A stretch of DNA of 64,000 nucleotides from Pleomorphochaeta sp963678575 (lineage in GTDB: Bacteria > Spirochaetota > Spirochaetia > Sphaerochaetales > Sphaerochaetaceae), in the NCBI GenBank assembly GCA_963678575.2, contig CAXXHV010000002.1, forward strand, positions 2,294,001-2,358,000. The letters run 5' to 3'. Made by a program: the position numbers and the translations under genes. The notes beneath the pieces were generated by a model. The model did not search any database. It was not told where the DNA came from and saw nothing but the letters and a program-made list of their open reading frames with translations. Position 1 is the stretch's first letter; each line of letters starts with the position of its first letter. Shown in pieces: positions 51,270-59,720 of the stretch.

Positions 51270-51571
51270 TAGAGCACTTCCCCGGTTTTCTTCGCGTAAC
51301 GAACTTTTTTTCCGTCTTCGTCGAACTTATATCCAATCTTACTTACTTTTCCATCTGCTACTAATGCAACATTAGAAACGTGGATTGGAGCTTCAATGTC
51401 AATAATACCGCCCTTGTCTTGTGGACTACGCTTTTTAACAGTTTTTTTAACCATATTTGCGCCTTGGACGATTACCCTTTCACTTTCTGGGACAACCTTA
51501 ACAATCTTACCTACAAAACCTTTGTCTTTTCCGGCAAGAATTTTAACGGTGTCATTTTTTTTGAGCTTCAT
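51269..51571 (-). CDS. rplX: ribosomal protein uL24
   Basis: A 100-residue assembly initiator of the 50S subunit with a KOW domain: KLKKNDTVKILAGKDKGFVG, VIVQGANMVKKTVKKRSPQDKGGIIDIEAPIH (in parts) and NVALV. It lies 10 bases after rplN and overlaps rplE by one base. Confidence 0.97.
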   Translation of the reverse strand: MKLKKNDTVKILAGKDKGFVGKIVKVVPESERVIVQGANMVKKTVKKRSPQDKGGIIDIEAPIHVSNVALVADGKVSKIGYKFDEDGKKVRYAKKTGEVL

Positions 51572-51581
51572 CGCTATTCTC

Positions 51582-51947
51582 CTACAACACTTCCGGTGCT
51601 AATGAAACAATCTTCATATAACCGTTACGTAGCTCACGAGCCACTGGTCCAAAGATTCTTTTACCGCGTGGGTTATTGTTGGCATCAATAATAACGCATG
51701 CGTTATCATCGAACCTGATATAGGTACCGTCAGGTCTACGGTATTCCTTCTTAGTGCGAACTACAACAGCTTTCAAAACAGCACCTTTTTTAATAGCACC
51801 ATTTGGAAGAGCGTTCTTAACCGCAACTACTACAATATCACCAACACTAGCAACGTATCTATGGCTACCACCTAAAACTTTGATAACTTGTACACGTTTA
51901 GCGCCACTATTGTCAGCAACATTTAAATAACTCTGCATTTGTACCAT
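51582..51947 (-). CDS. rplN: ribosomal protein uL14
   Basis: A 121-residue protein at the subunit interface. It starts MVQMQSYLNVADNSGAKRVQ and shows VGDIVVVAVKNALPNGAIKK and GKRIFGPVARELRNGYMKIVSLAPEVL (in parts). It lies 15 bases after rpsQ in the usual order. Confidence 0.98.
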   Translation of the reverse strand: MVQMQSYLNVADNSGAKRVQVIKVLGGSHRYVASVGDIVVVAVKNALPNGAIKKGAVLKAVVVRTKKEYRRPDGTYIRFDDNACVIIDANNNPRGKRIFGPVARELRNGYMKIVSLAPEVL

Positions 51948-51962
51948 GACGTATCTCCTTGC

Positions 51963-52214
51963 TTAACGAGCACGCTCGACGACTTGAGTTAAGCGCCAGC
52001 ACTTGTCTTTGCTATAATGACGACATTCAACAACACGAACGGTATCACCAATATGAGCATCATTTCTTTCGTCATGGGCCTTAACTTTTTTAGTCTTGGT
52101 CACATACTTTTTATACAAAGGATGAAGGCTTCTTGTGTTAATGGCAACTACAATAGTTTTATCCATTTTATCACTAACAACCTTTCCTGTAAAAGTTTTT
52201 TTACTTACTTCCAT
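51963..52214 (-). CDS. rpsQ: ribosomal protein uS17
   Basis: An 83-residue small-subunit OB-fold protein: KKTFTGKVVSDKMDKTIVVA, HPLYKKYVTKTKKVKAHDE and HIGDTVRVVECRHYSKDKCWRL (parts). It lies 16 bases after rpmC. Confidence 0.97.
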   Translation of the reverse strand: MEVSKKTFTGKVVSDKMDKTIVVAINTRSLHPLYKKYVTKTKKVKAHDERNDAHIGDTVRVVECRHYSKDKCWRLTQVVERAR

Positions 52215-52230
52215 CTACCTCGAGCCTCTC

Positions 52231-52437
52231 TTAATTAGCGGATGTGCGAATGCCTAAGGCATACTCGTGGATAAGAGTGTTAAGGCGAGCAATTTGTCTC
52301 TTAACATTTCTAATTGCTAGAGGGTTTTCAACATGACCTAGAACCCTATCCATACGTATGTCTAAATATTGCTTGCGAAGCTCATCACGCTTTGCGATCA
52401 TTTCTTCCAATGTTAGATCTTTGAATGAATTCTTCAT
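52231..52437 (-). CDS. rpmC: ribosomal protein uL29
   Basis: A 68-residue two-helix protein near the peptide-exit tunnel. Recognised by LTLEEMIAKRDELRKQYLDIRMDRVLGHVENP and NVKRQIARLNTLIHEY (parts). It starts one base after the rplP stop. Confidence 0.96.
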   Translation of the reverse strand: MKNSFKDLTLEEMIAKRDELRKQYLDIRMDRVLGHVENPLAIRNVKRQIARLNTLIHEYALGIRTSAN

Positions 52438-52438
52438 G

Positions 52439-52855
52439 CTATTCTACCTCTCTTCTAACTACAATCTTTGTTTTGATTGGTAATTTCTGAGCAGCAAGTG
52501 AAAGTGCTTCACGAGCTAATTCTTCATTTACACCAGCCATTTCAAACATCATAGCACCTTGTTTAACAACTGCTACCCAACCTTCAGGGTTACCCTTACC
52601 GTTACCTTGTCTTGTTTCAGCGGGTTTCTTAGTATAAGGCATGTCAGGGAAAATCCTGATCCATACTTTACCACCACGCTTAATATGACGTGTCATCGCA
52701 ATACGAGCAGCTTCGATTTGGCGGTTAGTAATCCATTTTGGCTCTAGAGCCATAAGACCATATTCACCAAATGCAATAGTATTACCACGGTGTGCAACAC
52801 CATCTCTGGTGCCTCTATGCTTTTTTCTGTGAATGATTCTTTTAGGACTAAGCAT
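52439..52855 (-). CDS. rplP: ribosomal protein uL16
   Basis: A 138-residue protein at the A-site side of the peptidyl-transferase centre. It starts MLSPKRIIHRKKHRGTRDGV, with KWITNRQIEAARIAMTRHIKR and KPAETRQGNGKGNPEGWVAVVKQG (parts). Its ATG overlaps the rpsC stop by one base. Confidence 0.98.
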   Translation of the reverse strand: MLSPKRIIHRKKHRGTRDGVAHRGNTIAFGEYGLMALEPKWITNRQIEAARIAMTRHIKRGGKVWIRIFPDMPYTKKPAETRQGNGKGNPEGWVAVVKQGAMMFEMAGVNEELAREALSLAAQKLPIKTKIVVRREVE

Positions 52856-53547
52856 TAATTAACTCCTTTAGTAGGTTTTTTAACTAAACCACCTGCGTCA
52901 TTCTTTTTAGCATGTTCGTAGATTTCGCCATTGAACACCCAAACTTTAATACCAATAGCACCAAAGGTTGTACGTGCTGTTGCAACACCATAATCAATGT
53001 CCGAACGAAGAGTATGTAGAGGTACACGACCTTCTTTCATCCACTCTGTTCTTGCAATTTCTGCACCACCTAGACGACCAGAACATTTAATCTTTACGCC
53101 TTGTACACCACTTTGCATTGCTTTTGAAACAGCCATTTTCATTGTTCTTCTGAAAGAACCTCTTGATTCTAACTGTTTTGCTACATTTGCTGCTATTAAT
53201 TGTGCATTGCCTTCAGGTTTCTTGATTTCTTTAATCTTGATTTGAACCTTCTTGCTTGAAAGTTTTTGTAAACGAGCACCTAACTTTTCAACATTTGAAC
53301 CTTTGGAACCAATAATGATACCAGGGCGACTTGTTGTTATAACTACAGTTACGCGTTGTGGTTTACGAATAATTTCAACATCTGCAATTTCAGCACCTTG
53401 AACTTCTGGACAGTCTATTAAAGTTTTACGTAATAGTAAATCTTCATGTAATGTGTCAGCATATTCTTTTGAATCTACATACCATTTAGACTTCCAAGTT
53501 TTATTAACTCCTAAGCGGAGTCCAATTGGATTAACTTTTTGTCCCAT
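52855..53547 (-). CDS. rpsC: ribosomal protein uS3
   Basis: A 230-residue protein at the mRNA entry channel. It has the KH domain RPGIIIGSKGSNVEKLGARL and the C-terminal domain with CSGRLGGAEIARTEWMKEGRVPLHTLRSDIDYG (parts). It begins MGQKVNPIGLRLGVNKTW. It directly abuts the rplV stop with no spacer. Confidence 0.98.
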   Translation of the reverse strand: MGQKVNPIGLRLGVNKTWKSKWYVDSKEYADTLHEDLLLRKTLIDCPEVQGAEIADVEIIRKPQRVTVVITTSRPGIIIGSKGSNVEKLGARLQKLSSKKVQIKIKEIKKPEGNAQLIAANVAKQLESRGSFRRTMKMAVSKAMQSGVQGVKIKCSGRLGGAEIARTEWMKEGRVPLHTLRSDIDYGVATARTTFGAIGIKVWVFNGEIYEHAKKNDAGGLVKKPTKGVN

Positions 53548-53910
53548 TTATTCCCCCAAGTTTGCTTTTTCGTCAACAACGACTGTGATATGAGACATTC
53601 TCTTGAGTAGAATATCACGTCTTCCATGGGATCTTGGCCATACGCGTTTCATACGAGGACCTTCGTCTACCATTAGCTGAGTAACATATAATGAATCTTC
53701 ATCAATTCTACTGTTAACATTCATAGCATTGGCGCCAGCACTCTGTACAACCTTAAGAAGAAGTCTAGCACCTTTTTGAGGCATAGCCTCTAAAATTGCA
53801 ATAGCTTCGTTATAAGGCTTTCTCCTAATTAAGTTTGCAACAGGGCGAACTTTAGTTGGAGAAATCATAAGATATTTAGCGACTGCTCTATAGCCTGTAT
53901 AATTTTTCAT
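53548..53910 (-). CDS. rplV: ribosomal protein uL22
   Basis: A 120-residue protein lining the peptide-exit tunnel, a site of macrolide-resistance changes. Typical segments are AKYLMISPTKVRPVANLIRR, VQSAGANAMNV and the C-terminal beta-hairpin DEGPRMKRVWPRSHGRRDILLKRMSHITVVV (parts). It starts 3 bases after rpsS. Confidence 0.98.
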   Translation of the reverse strand: MKNYTGYRAVAKYLMISPTKVRPVANLIRRKPYNEAIAILEAMPQKGARLLLKVVQSAGANAMNVNSRIDEDSLYVTQLMVDEGPRMKRVWPRSHGRRDILLKRMSHITVVVDEKANLGE

Positions 53911-53913
53911 ATC

Positions 53914-54192
53914 TTACCTACCCTTCTTTTTGTCAGAGGCAGCATGGCCACGGAATAATCTAGTAGGTGCAAACTCACCGAGTTTGTGACCAACTAAGTT
54001 TTCTGTAACATAAACTGGAATCCAAGTCTTTCCGTTATAAACGGAAATAGTGATACCAACCATTTCTGGAATGATCGTTGAAGCGCGGGAATACGTCTTG
54101 ATCATAGCATTACTACCAGATTTGCCAGCTTCTGTAATTCTTTTTAAAAGCTTCTTTTCAATAAAAGGGCCTTTTTTGATTGATCTTGCCAC
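53914..54192 (-). CDS. rpsS: ribosomal protein uS19
   Basis: A 92-residue head protein of the small subunit. MARSIKKGPFIEKKLLKRI and the conserved TYSRASTIIPEMVGITISVYNGKTWIPVYVTENLVGHKLGEFAPTR (parts) identify it. It lies 9 bases after rplB. Confidence 0.98.
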   Translation of the reverse strand: MARSIKKGPFIEKKLLKRITEAGKSGSNAMIKTYSRASTIIPEMVGITISVYNGKTWIPVYVTENLVGHKLGEFAPTRLFRGHAASDKKKGR

Positions 54193-54201
54193 TTTAAACT
54201 C

Positions 54202-55026
54202 CTACTTACGCTTCTTAACGATGAACTTACTTGAAGGTTTCTTCTTAGAACGAGTCTTTCCGCCCTTAGTTGGTTTACCCCAAGGAGTAACCGGATGGCG
54301 ACCACCGTTAGTTTTACCTTCACCACCACCATGTGGGTGATCAACTGGGTTCATTACAACACCACGAACTTTTGGACGTCTGCCAAGATGGCGTGATTTA
54401 CCAGCCTTACCTAAATTAACGTTCATGTGATCTTCATTACCTAACTGACCAATTGTTGCATAACATTCAGCGAATATTAAACGCATTTCACCAGAAGGTA
54501 ATTTAATTGTTACATAATCCCCGTTTTTAGCAACAATTGTTGCACCCAAACCAGCACTACGTACTAATTGTCCACCACGACCAAGTGTTAATTCAATATT
54601 AAACACTTGAACACCTAAAGGAATATTCTTCAAAGGAAGAGCATTACCAATAGTTAGTGCAGCTTCTGGACCACTTACTACAATAGAACCAACTTGTAAT
54701 CCTTTAGGAGCTAGCATATAACGTTTTTCACCGTCTGCATAGAAAACTAAAGCAATATTTGCTGTTCTATTTGGATCATATTCGATGGTCTTTACAGTAC
54801 CAGGAATACCAATTTTATTACGCTTAAAGTCAATAACACGATAAGCGCGTTTATGCCCACCACCTCTTCGGCGTACACTAATACGACCATGACTATCACG
54901 ACCAGCTTTTTTATTTAAGCTAGTTGTAAGTGATTTTTCTGGCTTATTTGTGGTCAAGTCGTCAAAAACTAAAGAAGTTTTCTGACGAAGAGCGGGAGTA
55001 TTGGGCTTATAAGATTTAAGAGCCAT
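54202..55026 (-). CDS. rplB: ribosomal protein uL2
   Basis: A 274-residue core protein needed for subunit joining. It shows SHGRISVRRRGGGHKRAYRV and the essential histidine segment VVMNPVDHPHGGGEGKT, followed by GRHPVTPWGKPTKGGKTR (parts). It lies 14 bases after rplW. Confidence 0.98.
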   Translation of the reverse strand: MALKSYKPNTPALRQKTSLVFDDLTTNKPEKSLTTSLNKKAGRDSHGRISVRRRGGGHKRAYRVIDFKRNKIGIPGTVKTIEYDPNRTANIALVFYADGEKRYMLAPKGLQVGSIVVSGPEAALTIGNALPLKNIPLGVQVFNIELTLGRGGQLVRSAGLGATIVAKNGDYVTIKLPSGEMRLIFAECYATIGQLGNEDHMNVNLGKAGKSRHLGRRPKVRGVVMNPVDHPHGGGEGKTNGGRHPVTPWGKPTKGGKTRSKKKPSSKFIVKKRK

Positions 55027-55040
55027 TTTCCAAATTCTCC

Positions 55041-55343
55041 TTATACGCCTTCGATGGCTTGGATGCTTTCACCCTTAGCCAAAGTCACGACAGCCTTTTT
55101 CCAGTTCCCAGTGTTACCTTTTATAGCACCACCTTTTCCTCTAGAAAATTTAGGCTTACCTTTTACAATCATTACATTACATTTTGTAACTGAAACTTTG
55201 AAAAGTTCAGCAACTGCAGACATAACATCGAACTTATTAGCACGAGTGCTTATCTTAAATGTATACTTTTTACATTCACCTTCACGAAAAATATTTGATT
55301 TCTCGCTCAATACTGGTGCAATGATTACTTCATCTGCTCTCAT
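55041..55343 (-). CDS. rplW: ribosomal protein uL23
   Basis: A 100-residue protein at the exit-tunnel rim that docks trigger factor and SRP. Typical segments are APVLSEKSNI, KKYTFKISTRANKFDVMSAV and VTKCNVMIVKGKPKFSRGKGGA (parts). It lies 13 bases after rplD. Confidence 0.96.
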   Translation of the reverse strand: MRADEVIIAPVLSEKSNIFREGECKKYTFKISTRANKFDVMSAVAELFKVSVTKCNVMIVKGKPKFSRGKGGAIKGNTGNWKKAVVTLAKGESIQAIEGV

Positions 55344-55356
55344 TTCATTGATCCCC

Positions 55357-55986
55357 TTATTTTTCGCCGTAGAAGCTATTCAAGTTCGAAGCGGCTGTTT
55401 CCAATACAAGAATCTTTCTAGCGTAAAGAAGTTCTTTAGCAGAGAGTTTATTGAAGGAAAGAACATGTAAATAAGGTATGTTTCTTGCTGCTCTACGCAA
55501 CATAGAATCATCATCCTTTAAAATAAGTGTTGTTCTTTTTTCGTCACACTTGAAGTTCTTCAATATGGCAGCGAGGTCTTTGGTCTTGCCGTTTTCACTT
55601 GTAAAGTCTTCAACTATCACTAAACGTTCATCTTGAACACCTTTTGAAAGAAGACTTCTCATTGCTAAACGTTTCATCTTCTTTGGTAATTGATAACTAT
55701 AATCACGAGGTTTAGGTCCAAAAATTGTACCACCACCAACATGAACAGGAGACTTTTTATCACCAAAACGTGCATTACCAGTTCCCTTCTGCTTGAAAGG
55801 CTTAGTATTGCTGTAATTGACCTCAGCACGGGTCTTGGTGCTTGCTGTACCTACACGTCGATTAGCAAGCTCATTATTTACGGCATAATATATGCTTCCG
55901 TCACTAACTTCGCAATTAAATACTCTTTCATTTAATTCGATAGTTTTAACTTCGCTGCCGTTTTTAGAAAAGACTTTATATTCCAT
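55357..55986 (-). CDS. rplD: ribosomal protein uL4
   Basis: A 209-residue exit-tunnel protein, an autogenous repressor of the S10 operon in E. coli. Characteristic are the GTASTKTRAEVNYSNTKPFKQKGTGNARFGDKKSP loop (parts), where the tunnel hairpin lies, and FGPKPRDYSYQLPKKMKRLA. It lies 14 bases after rplC. Confidence 0.97.
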   Translation of the reverse strand: MEYKVFSKNGSEVKTIELNERVFNCEVSDGSIYYAVNNELANRRVGTASTKTRAEVNYSNTKPFKQKGTGNARFGDKKSPVHVGGGTIFGPKPRDYSYQLPKKMKRLAMRSLLSKGVQDERLVIVEDFTSENGKTKDLAAILKNFKCDEKRTTLILKDDDSMLRRAARNIPYLHVLSFNKLSAKELLYARKILVLETAASNLNSFYGEK

Positions 55987-56000
55987 AATCTATCTCGCAC

Positions 56001-56621
56001 CTACTTCTTAATCGCTTTTTTAACGATGACAACGCTTTGAGAGGGACCAGGAATTGCACCCTTTACCATTAGTACCTGCATGTTTTCATCTACACGAATA
56101 ACTTTTAGATTCTGAACTGTGGTCTTGTCTCCACCCATACGACCAGCCATATGATGACCTTTAAATGTACGTGAAGGTGTTGATGACATTGATGTACCAC
56201 CGATATCTCTGTGGAACTTAGAACCGTGAGTTGCACGTCCACCTGAGAATCCGTGACGTTTTATACCACCAGCGAATCCCTTACCTTTTGAGGTACCTGT
56301 TACGTCAACGAAAGATGCATCTTTAAAAATATCTACACCTAATTCATCGCCAACTTTTACTTCCTTTTCATAACCGCGGAACTCTACTACATTTTGCTTT
56401 GGAGCGCATGTATCTTTGAATTGTCCAGCGAAAGGTTTAGTAATGGTGCTCTTTTTTTTGTCAACTGAACCAAGAATTGCAGCTTCATAGCCATTCTTTT
56501 CTTGAGTTCTTTGATCGATGACAAAATTGCCCTCAAACTTTATTACAGTCACAGGAGTAAGTCTGCCATTAGCATCAAACACCTGTGTCATTCCAACTTT
56601 TTTGCCGATAAGCCCTAACAT
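56001..56621 (-). CDS. rplC: ribosomal protein uL3
   Basis: A 206-residue assembly initiator of the 50S subunit. It starts MLGLIGKKVGMTQVFDANGR and shows GTSKGKGFAGGIKRHGFSGGRATHGSKFHRDIGGTSMSSTPSRTFKGHHMAGRMGGDKTT (parts), the peptidyl-transferase loop. It lies 16 bases after rpsJ. Confidence 0.98.
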   Translation of the reverse strand: MLGLIGKKVGMTQVFDANGRLTPVTVIKFEGNFVIDQRTQEKNGYEAAILGSVDKKKSTITKPFAGQFKDTCAPKQNVVEFRGYEKEVKVGDELGVDIFKDASFVDVTGTSKGKGFAGGIKRHGFSGGRATHGSKFHRDIGGTSMSSTPSRTFKGHHMAGRMGGDKTTVQNLKVIRVDENMQVLMVKGAIPGPSQSVVIVKKAIKK

Positions 56622-56637
56622 TTCTTACCTCACCTCT

Positions 56638-56946
56638 TTACTGCTTAATCTCTACATCTACACCGGCTGGGAGCTCAAGTTTCATTAGGGCATCCATAAC
56701 CTTAGATGTGGGATCTAGAATGTCAATCAATCGCTTATGAGTTCTCATTTCGAACTGCTCACGGGCCTTTTTATTGACATGGGGCGATTTCAGGACAGTG
56801 TATTTATTGATACGAGTTGGGAGAGGTACCGGACCTGAAACTTTTGCACCGGCCTTTACTACTGTCTGAACGATTGCTTTTGAGCTTTGTTCTACTAGCT
56901 CAACATCAAAACCTCTCAATCTGACTCGAATTCTTTCTTTAGCCAT
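56638..56946 (-). CDS. rpsJ: ribosomal protein uS10
   Basis: A 102-residue small-subunit protein that also partners NusB in antitermination. It reads KERIRVRLRGFDVELVEQS, PTRINKYTVLKSPHVNKKAREQFEMRTHKRLIDI (parts) and LPAGVDVEIKQ. It is the first gene of the S10 block, placed after tuf with a strong stem-loop in the 61-base gap and a GGAGG site before the ATG. Confidence 0.98.
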   Translation of the reverse strand: MAKERIRVRLRGFDVELVEQSSKAIVQTVVKAGAKVSGPVPLPTRINKYTVLKSPHVNKKAREQFEMRTHKRLIDILDPTSKVMDALMKLELPAGVDVEIKQ

Positions 56947-56955
56947 TATTCCTCC

Positions 56956-56992
56956 AAAAAACGGGTCTTGTCAGTTAAATTACTGACAAGAC
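56956..56992 (-). terminator. hairpin between tuf and rpsJ, possible attenuator
   Basis: GTCTTGTCAGT (56992-56982) and ACTGACAAGAC (56975-56965) form an 11-bp stem, followed on the minus strand by CCG and six T residues. It would end some tuf transcripts before the S10 operon; the rpsJ ribosome site lies just after it. Confidence 0.8.
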
Positions 56993-57007
56993 ATTCGCTG
57001 ATAAGAA

Positions 57008-58198
57008 TTATTCGATAATTTCTGTAACTTGTCCAGAAGCAACTGTTCTACCACCTTCACGAATAGCGAAGCGTAGACCTTTATCCATAGCAACTGGGTG
57101 AATCAATTCAACATTAAATGTTGTATTATCGCCAGGAAGAACCATTTGTTTGTCAGCTGGTAATTCTACAGAACCTGTGATATCAGTTGTTCTGAAATAG
57201 AATTGTGGGCGGTAACCACTAAAGAATGGTTTGTGACGTCCACCTTCTTCTTTGCTTAATACATAAACTGTACCAACAAATTTGCTGTGAGGAGTAATTG
57301 TTTTTGGAGCTGCAAGAACTTGTCCACGAACAACTTCTTTTTTGTCAACACCACGTAGTAGTGCACCAATGTTATCACCAGCTTGACCTTCGTCTAATAG
57401 CTTGTTGAACATTTCAACACCAGTACATACTGTGTCTCTTGTTTCTTTAATACCAACAATTGATACTGGATCGTTAACATGAACAACACCGCTGTCAATA
57501 CGACCTGTAACTACTGTACCACGACCTGAAATTGAGAAAATATCTTCAATAGGCATTAAGAATGGTTTATCAACAGCTCTATCTGGTAGAGGAACATATT
57601 CGTCCATAGCAGCTAATAATTCATCAATGCATTTTGTTTTTTCAGGATCATCAGGACTGTTTAATGCTTCATAAGCTGAACCACAAATGATTGGACAATT
57701 TTCACCATCAAAACCATTTTCAGTTAATAGATCTCTCATTTCTTCTTCAACTAATTCAATAAGATCTGGATCATCAACTTGGTCAGTTTTATTAACAAAA
57801 ACAATAATTGAAGGAACACCAACTTGGCGAGCAAGTAAGATATGTTCTTTTGTTTGAGCCATAGCACCATCAGTAGCTGCAACTACAATAATTGCTCCGT
57901 CCATTTGTGCTGCACCAGTAATCATGTTTTTGATGTAGTCAGCGTGACCAGGACAGTCAACGTGTGCATAGTGTCTGTTATCAGATTGGTATTCAACGTG
58001 ACGAGTGTTGATTGTAATACCACGAGCTTGCTCTTCTGGAGCATTATCGATTGCATCATAAGCTAGAGCTTTATCACCAAACTTTCTAGCACAATGCATA
58101 GTGATTGCTGCGGTGAGGGTAGTCTTACCGTGGTCAACGTGACCAATAGTACCAACATTTACGTGGGGCTTAGTTCTCTCAAACTTCTGTTTAGCCAT
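57008..58198 (-). CDS. tuf: elongation factor Tu
   Basis: The GTPase that brings aminoacyl-tRNA to the ribosome, 396 residues. P-loop GHVDHGKT, switch II DCPGHADYIKNM, NKTD and SA motifs are intact and the three domains are complete. The ATG at 58198-58196 (MAKQKFERTKPHVNVGT) is chosen because AAGGAGG lies 6 bases upstream; the longer frame with extra residues is rejected. fusA, which separates rpsG from tuf in most bacteria, is missing, as I recall for spirochaetes. Confidence 0.99.
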   Translation of the reverse strand: MAKQKFERTKPHVNVGTIGHVDHGKTTLTAAITMHCARKFGDKALAYDAIDNAPEEQARGITINTRHVEYQSDNRHYAHVDCPGHADYIKNMITGAAQMDGAIIVVAATDGAMAQTKEHILLARQVGVPSIIVFVNKTDQVDDPDLIELVEEEMRDLLTENGFDGENCPIICGSAYEALNSPDDPEKTKCIDELLAAMDEYVPLPDRAVDKPFLMPIEDIFSISGRGTVVTGRIDSGVVHVNDPVSIVGIKETRDTVCTGVEMFNKLLDEGQAGDNIGALLRGVDKKEVVRGQVLAAPKTITPHSKFVGTVYVLSKEEGGRHKPFFSGYRPQFYFRTTDITGSVELPADKQMVLPGDNTTFNVELIHPVAMDKGLRFAIREGGRTVASGQVTEIIE

Positions 58199-58472
58199 CT
58201 CTTTCCTCCTTGTGCCGTTATAACCGGTCACAAAAAATATTAATAATACCTATAAAGGTATAACATCCTTTATAGTTTCATGAGACAAACTAATGTTTAT
58301 CTAGATAGAAAAAGAGGGTTTCCAGAGGTCGACAATTACTAAATAACAGCCGACATAGCTTAAGTTTGAAAAAAAACTTTAGTTCTGGAACCATCAATCA
58401 TCTAAATAGATAATTTGTTTGGCTCGCTATCACACACGGGGACTCAAGTCACCACAGATGTGAACCTTTGTC
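58199..58472 (-). promoter_or_regulatory. long structured leader of tuf-rpsJ
   Basis: About 270 bases separate the promoter from tuf and hold several possible helices. At the 5' end GGTTC (58466-58462) pairs with GAGCC (58425-58421), enclosing GGTGAC (58453-58448) with GTCCCC (58443-58438) closed by a 4-base loop. TCTGGAAACC (58326-58317) can pair with GGTTCCAGA (58392-58384) with one bulge, enclosing an AAGTTT/AAACTT hairpin (58362-58379). A 9-bp stem, CTATAAAGG/CCTTTATAG (58275-58250), lies near the start codon. No tRNA is present. It could be an autoregulatory ribosomal-protein or EF-Tu leader. Confidence 0.55.
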
Positions 58473-58501
58473 AATATATTAAAAACACAAATTATTGTCA
58501 A
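58473..58501 (-). promoter_or_regulatory. strong promoter for tuf and the S10 block
   Basis: On the minus strand TTGACA (58501-58496) and TATATT (58478-58473) are separated by exactly 17 bases, the best consensus match in the right half of the window. Confidence 0.8.
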
Positions 58502-58624
58502 CACCTAAATCATACTTATAATACATATAAAATTAATTAATTAAATATTTATAAAATAAAGACTTATCAAATAATGCATTATCTTCTTTTATAGGCCTAA
58601 TAGAGGCCTTTTTGGGCAAATCTA

Positions 58625-58656
58625 CAAACAAAAACAAGCAACTAAAAAGTTGCTTG
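58625..58656 (-). terminator. Rho-independent terminator after rpsG
   Basis: CAAGCAAC (58635-58642) pairs with GTTGCTTG (58649-58656), followed on the minus strand by TTTTTGTTT. It separates the rpoC-rpsL-rpsG transcript from tuf. Confidence 0.9.
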
Positions 58657-58677
58657 TATATTTCATTATAATTGTTT

Positions 58678-59148
58678 TTACCATCTGAAATGTGTAAAAG
58701 CTTTGTTTGCTTCTGCCATTCTGTGGGTATCTTCTTTCTTTTTGAAAGCAGAACCAGTGTTTGAAAAAGCATCTAATAATTCGCTAGAAAGTTTTTCATC
58801 CATTGAACGACCATTACGATTTCTTGCAGCTGAAATTAACCATCTCATAGCTAAGGCTTCACTTCTTACCGCATTAATTTCTACTGGTACTTGATAAGTA
58901 GATCCACCAACACGGCGAGATTTTACTTCAACAACAGGTTTAACATTTTCAATAGCTTTTAAGAATACATCTAAAGCTTTTTCATTTGATTTAGCTTCAA
59001 CTGTTTCTAATGCTGTATAAACAATTTTTGTGCTAACTGATTTCTTACCATCAACCATCATATGACGGATGAATTTCTCGATGATAACACTTCCGTATTT
59101 TGCATCAGGTAAAATTTCACGTTTTGTAGCAGCTTTTCTTCTTGACAT
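58678..59148 (-). CDS. rpsG: ribosomal protein uS7
   Basis: A 156-residue head protein that nucleates 16S 3' domain assembly. Characteristic are MSRRKAATKREILPDAKYGS, MVDGKKSVSTKIVYTALETV and RRVGGSTYQVPVEINAVRSEALAMRWL (parts), ending AFTHFRW. It lies 12 bases after rpsL and is followed by a terminator, not by fusA. Confidence 0.98.
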   Translation of the reverse strand: MSRRKAATKREILPDAKYGSVIIEKFIRHMMVDGKKSVSTKIVYTALETVEAKSNEKALDVFLKAIENVKPVVEVKSRRVGGSTYQVPVEINAVRSEALAMRWLISAARNRNGRSMDEKLSSELLDAFSNTGSAFKKKEDTHRMAEANKAFTHFRW

Positions 59149-59160
59149 AACTTACTCCCC

Positions 59161-59535
59161 TTAAGCCTTTGGCTTTTTAGCGCCGTACTTAGAGCGACTT
59201 CTCTTACGATCTGTAACACCAAGGGTATCCTTAGCACCACGAACGATATGATAACGTACACCAGGAAGGTCCTTTACTCTACCACCACGTAGTAATACTA
59301 CTGAGTGTTCTTGTAGATTGTGACCAATACCAGGGATGTAGGCAGTTACTTCAATTCCATTTGACAAACGAACACGAGCTACCTTTCTAAGTGCAGAGTT
59401 TGGTTTTTTTGGAGTTACAGTCATAACTCTGGTACAAACACCACGCTTTTGAGGGCAACTTTCAAGAGCAGGAGATTTTGTCTTATTAATTTGACTCTTT
59501 CTCCCTTTTCTAATTAGCTGATTAATAGTAGGCAT
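59161..59535 (-). CDS. rpsL: ribosomal protein uS12
   Basis: A 124-residue decoding-centre protein. It starts MPTINQLIRKGRKSQINKT and has the streptomycin-sensitive wild-type segments TVTPKKPNSALRKVARV and HNLQEHSVVLLRGGRVKDLPGV (residues that confer resistance when changed are wild type here). It is preceded by a 185-base spacer from rpoC that holds no clear promoter and an AGGGAG site 12 bases before the ATG. Confidence 0.98.
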   Translation of the reverse strand: MPTINQLIRKGRKSQINKTKSPALESCPQKRGVCTRVMTVTPKKPNSALRKVARVRLSNGIEVTAYIPGIGHNLQEHSVVLLRGGRVKDLPGVRYHIVRGAKDTLGVTDRKRSRSKYGAKKPKA

Positions 59536-59720
59536 CTTCTAGATACACTCCCTTTTTTAATTCGCGATCCACTCAACTCTCACATTTTGGGGATCTATAC
59601 TCTTCTTATAAGAGAAAAATATTTCCAATAAAAGTAGCCAGCATGAATACTACTAAATCCTAACTATAAACTCTTCATAAGGACATTAAGCCAACAGGCA
59701 AAATATCCTTATAAAAATAT

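Noticed and set aside
58199..58472. tRNA gene in the tuf leader
   Set aside because: No cloverleaf, anticodon arm or T-loop TTCRANY pattern in either strand.
58585..58620. Hairpin AGGCCT-AATAG-AGGCCT with TTTT on the plus strand
   Set aside because: No plus-strand gene ends nearby; probably a chance stem near the real rpsG terminator.
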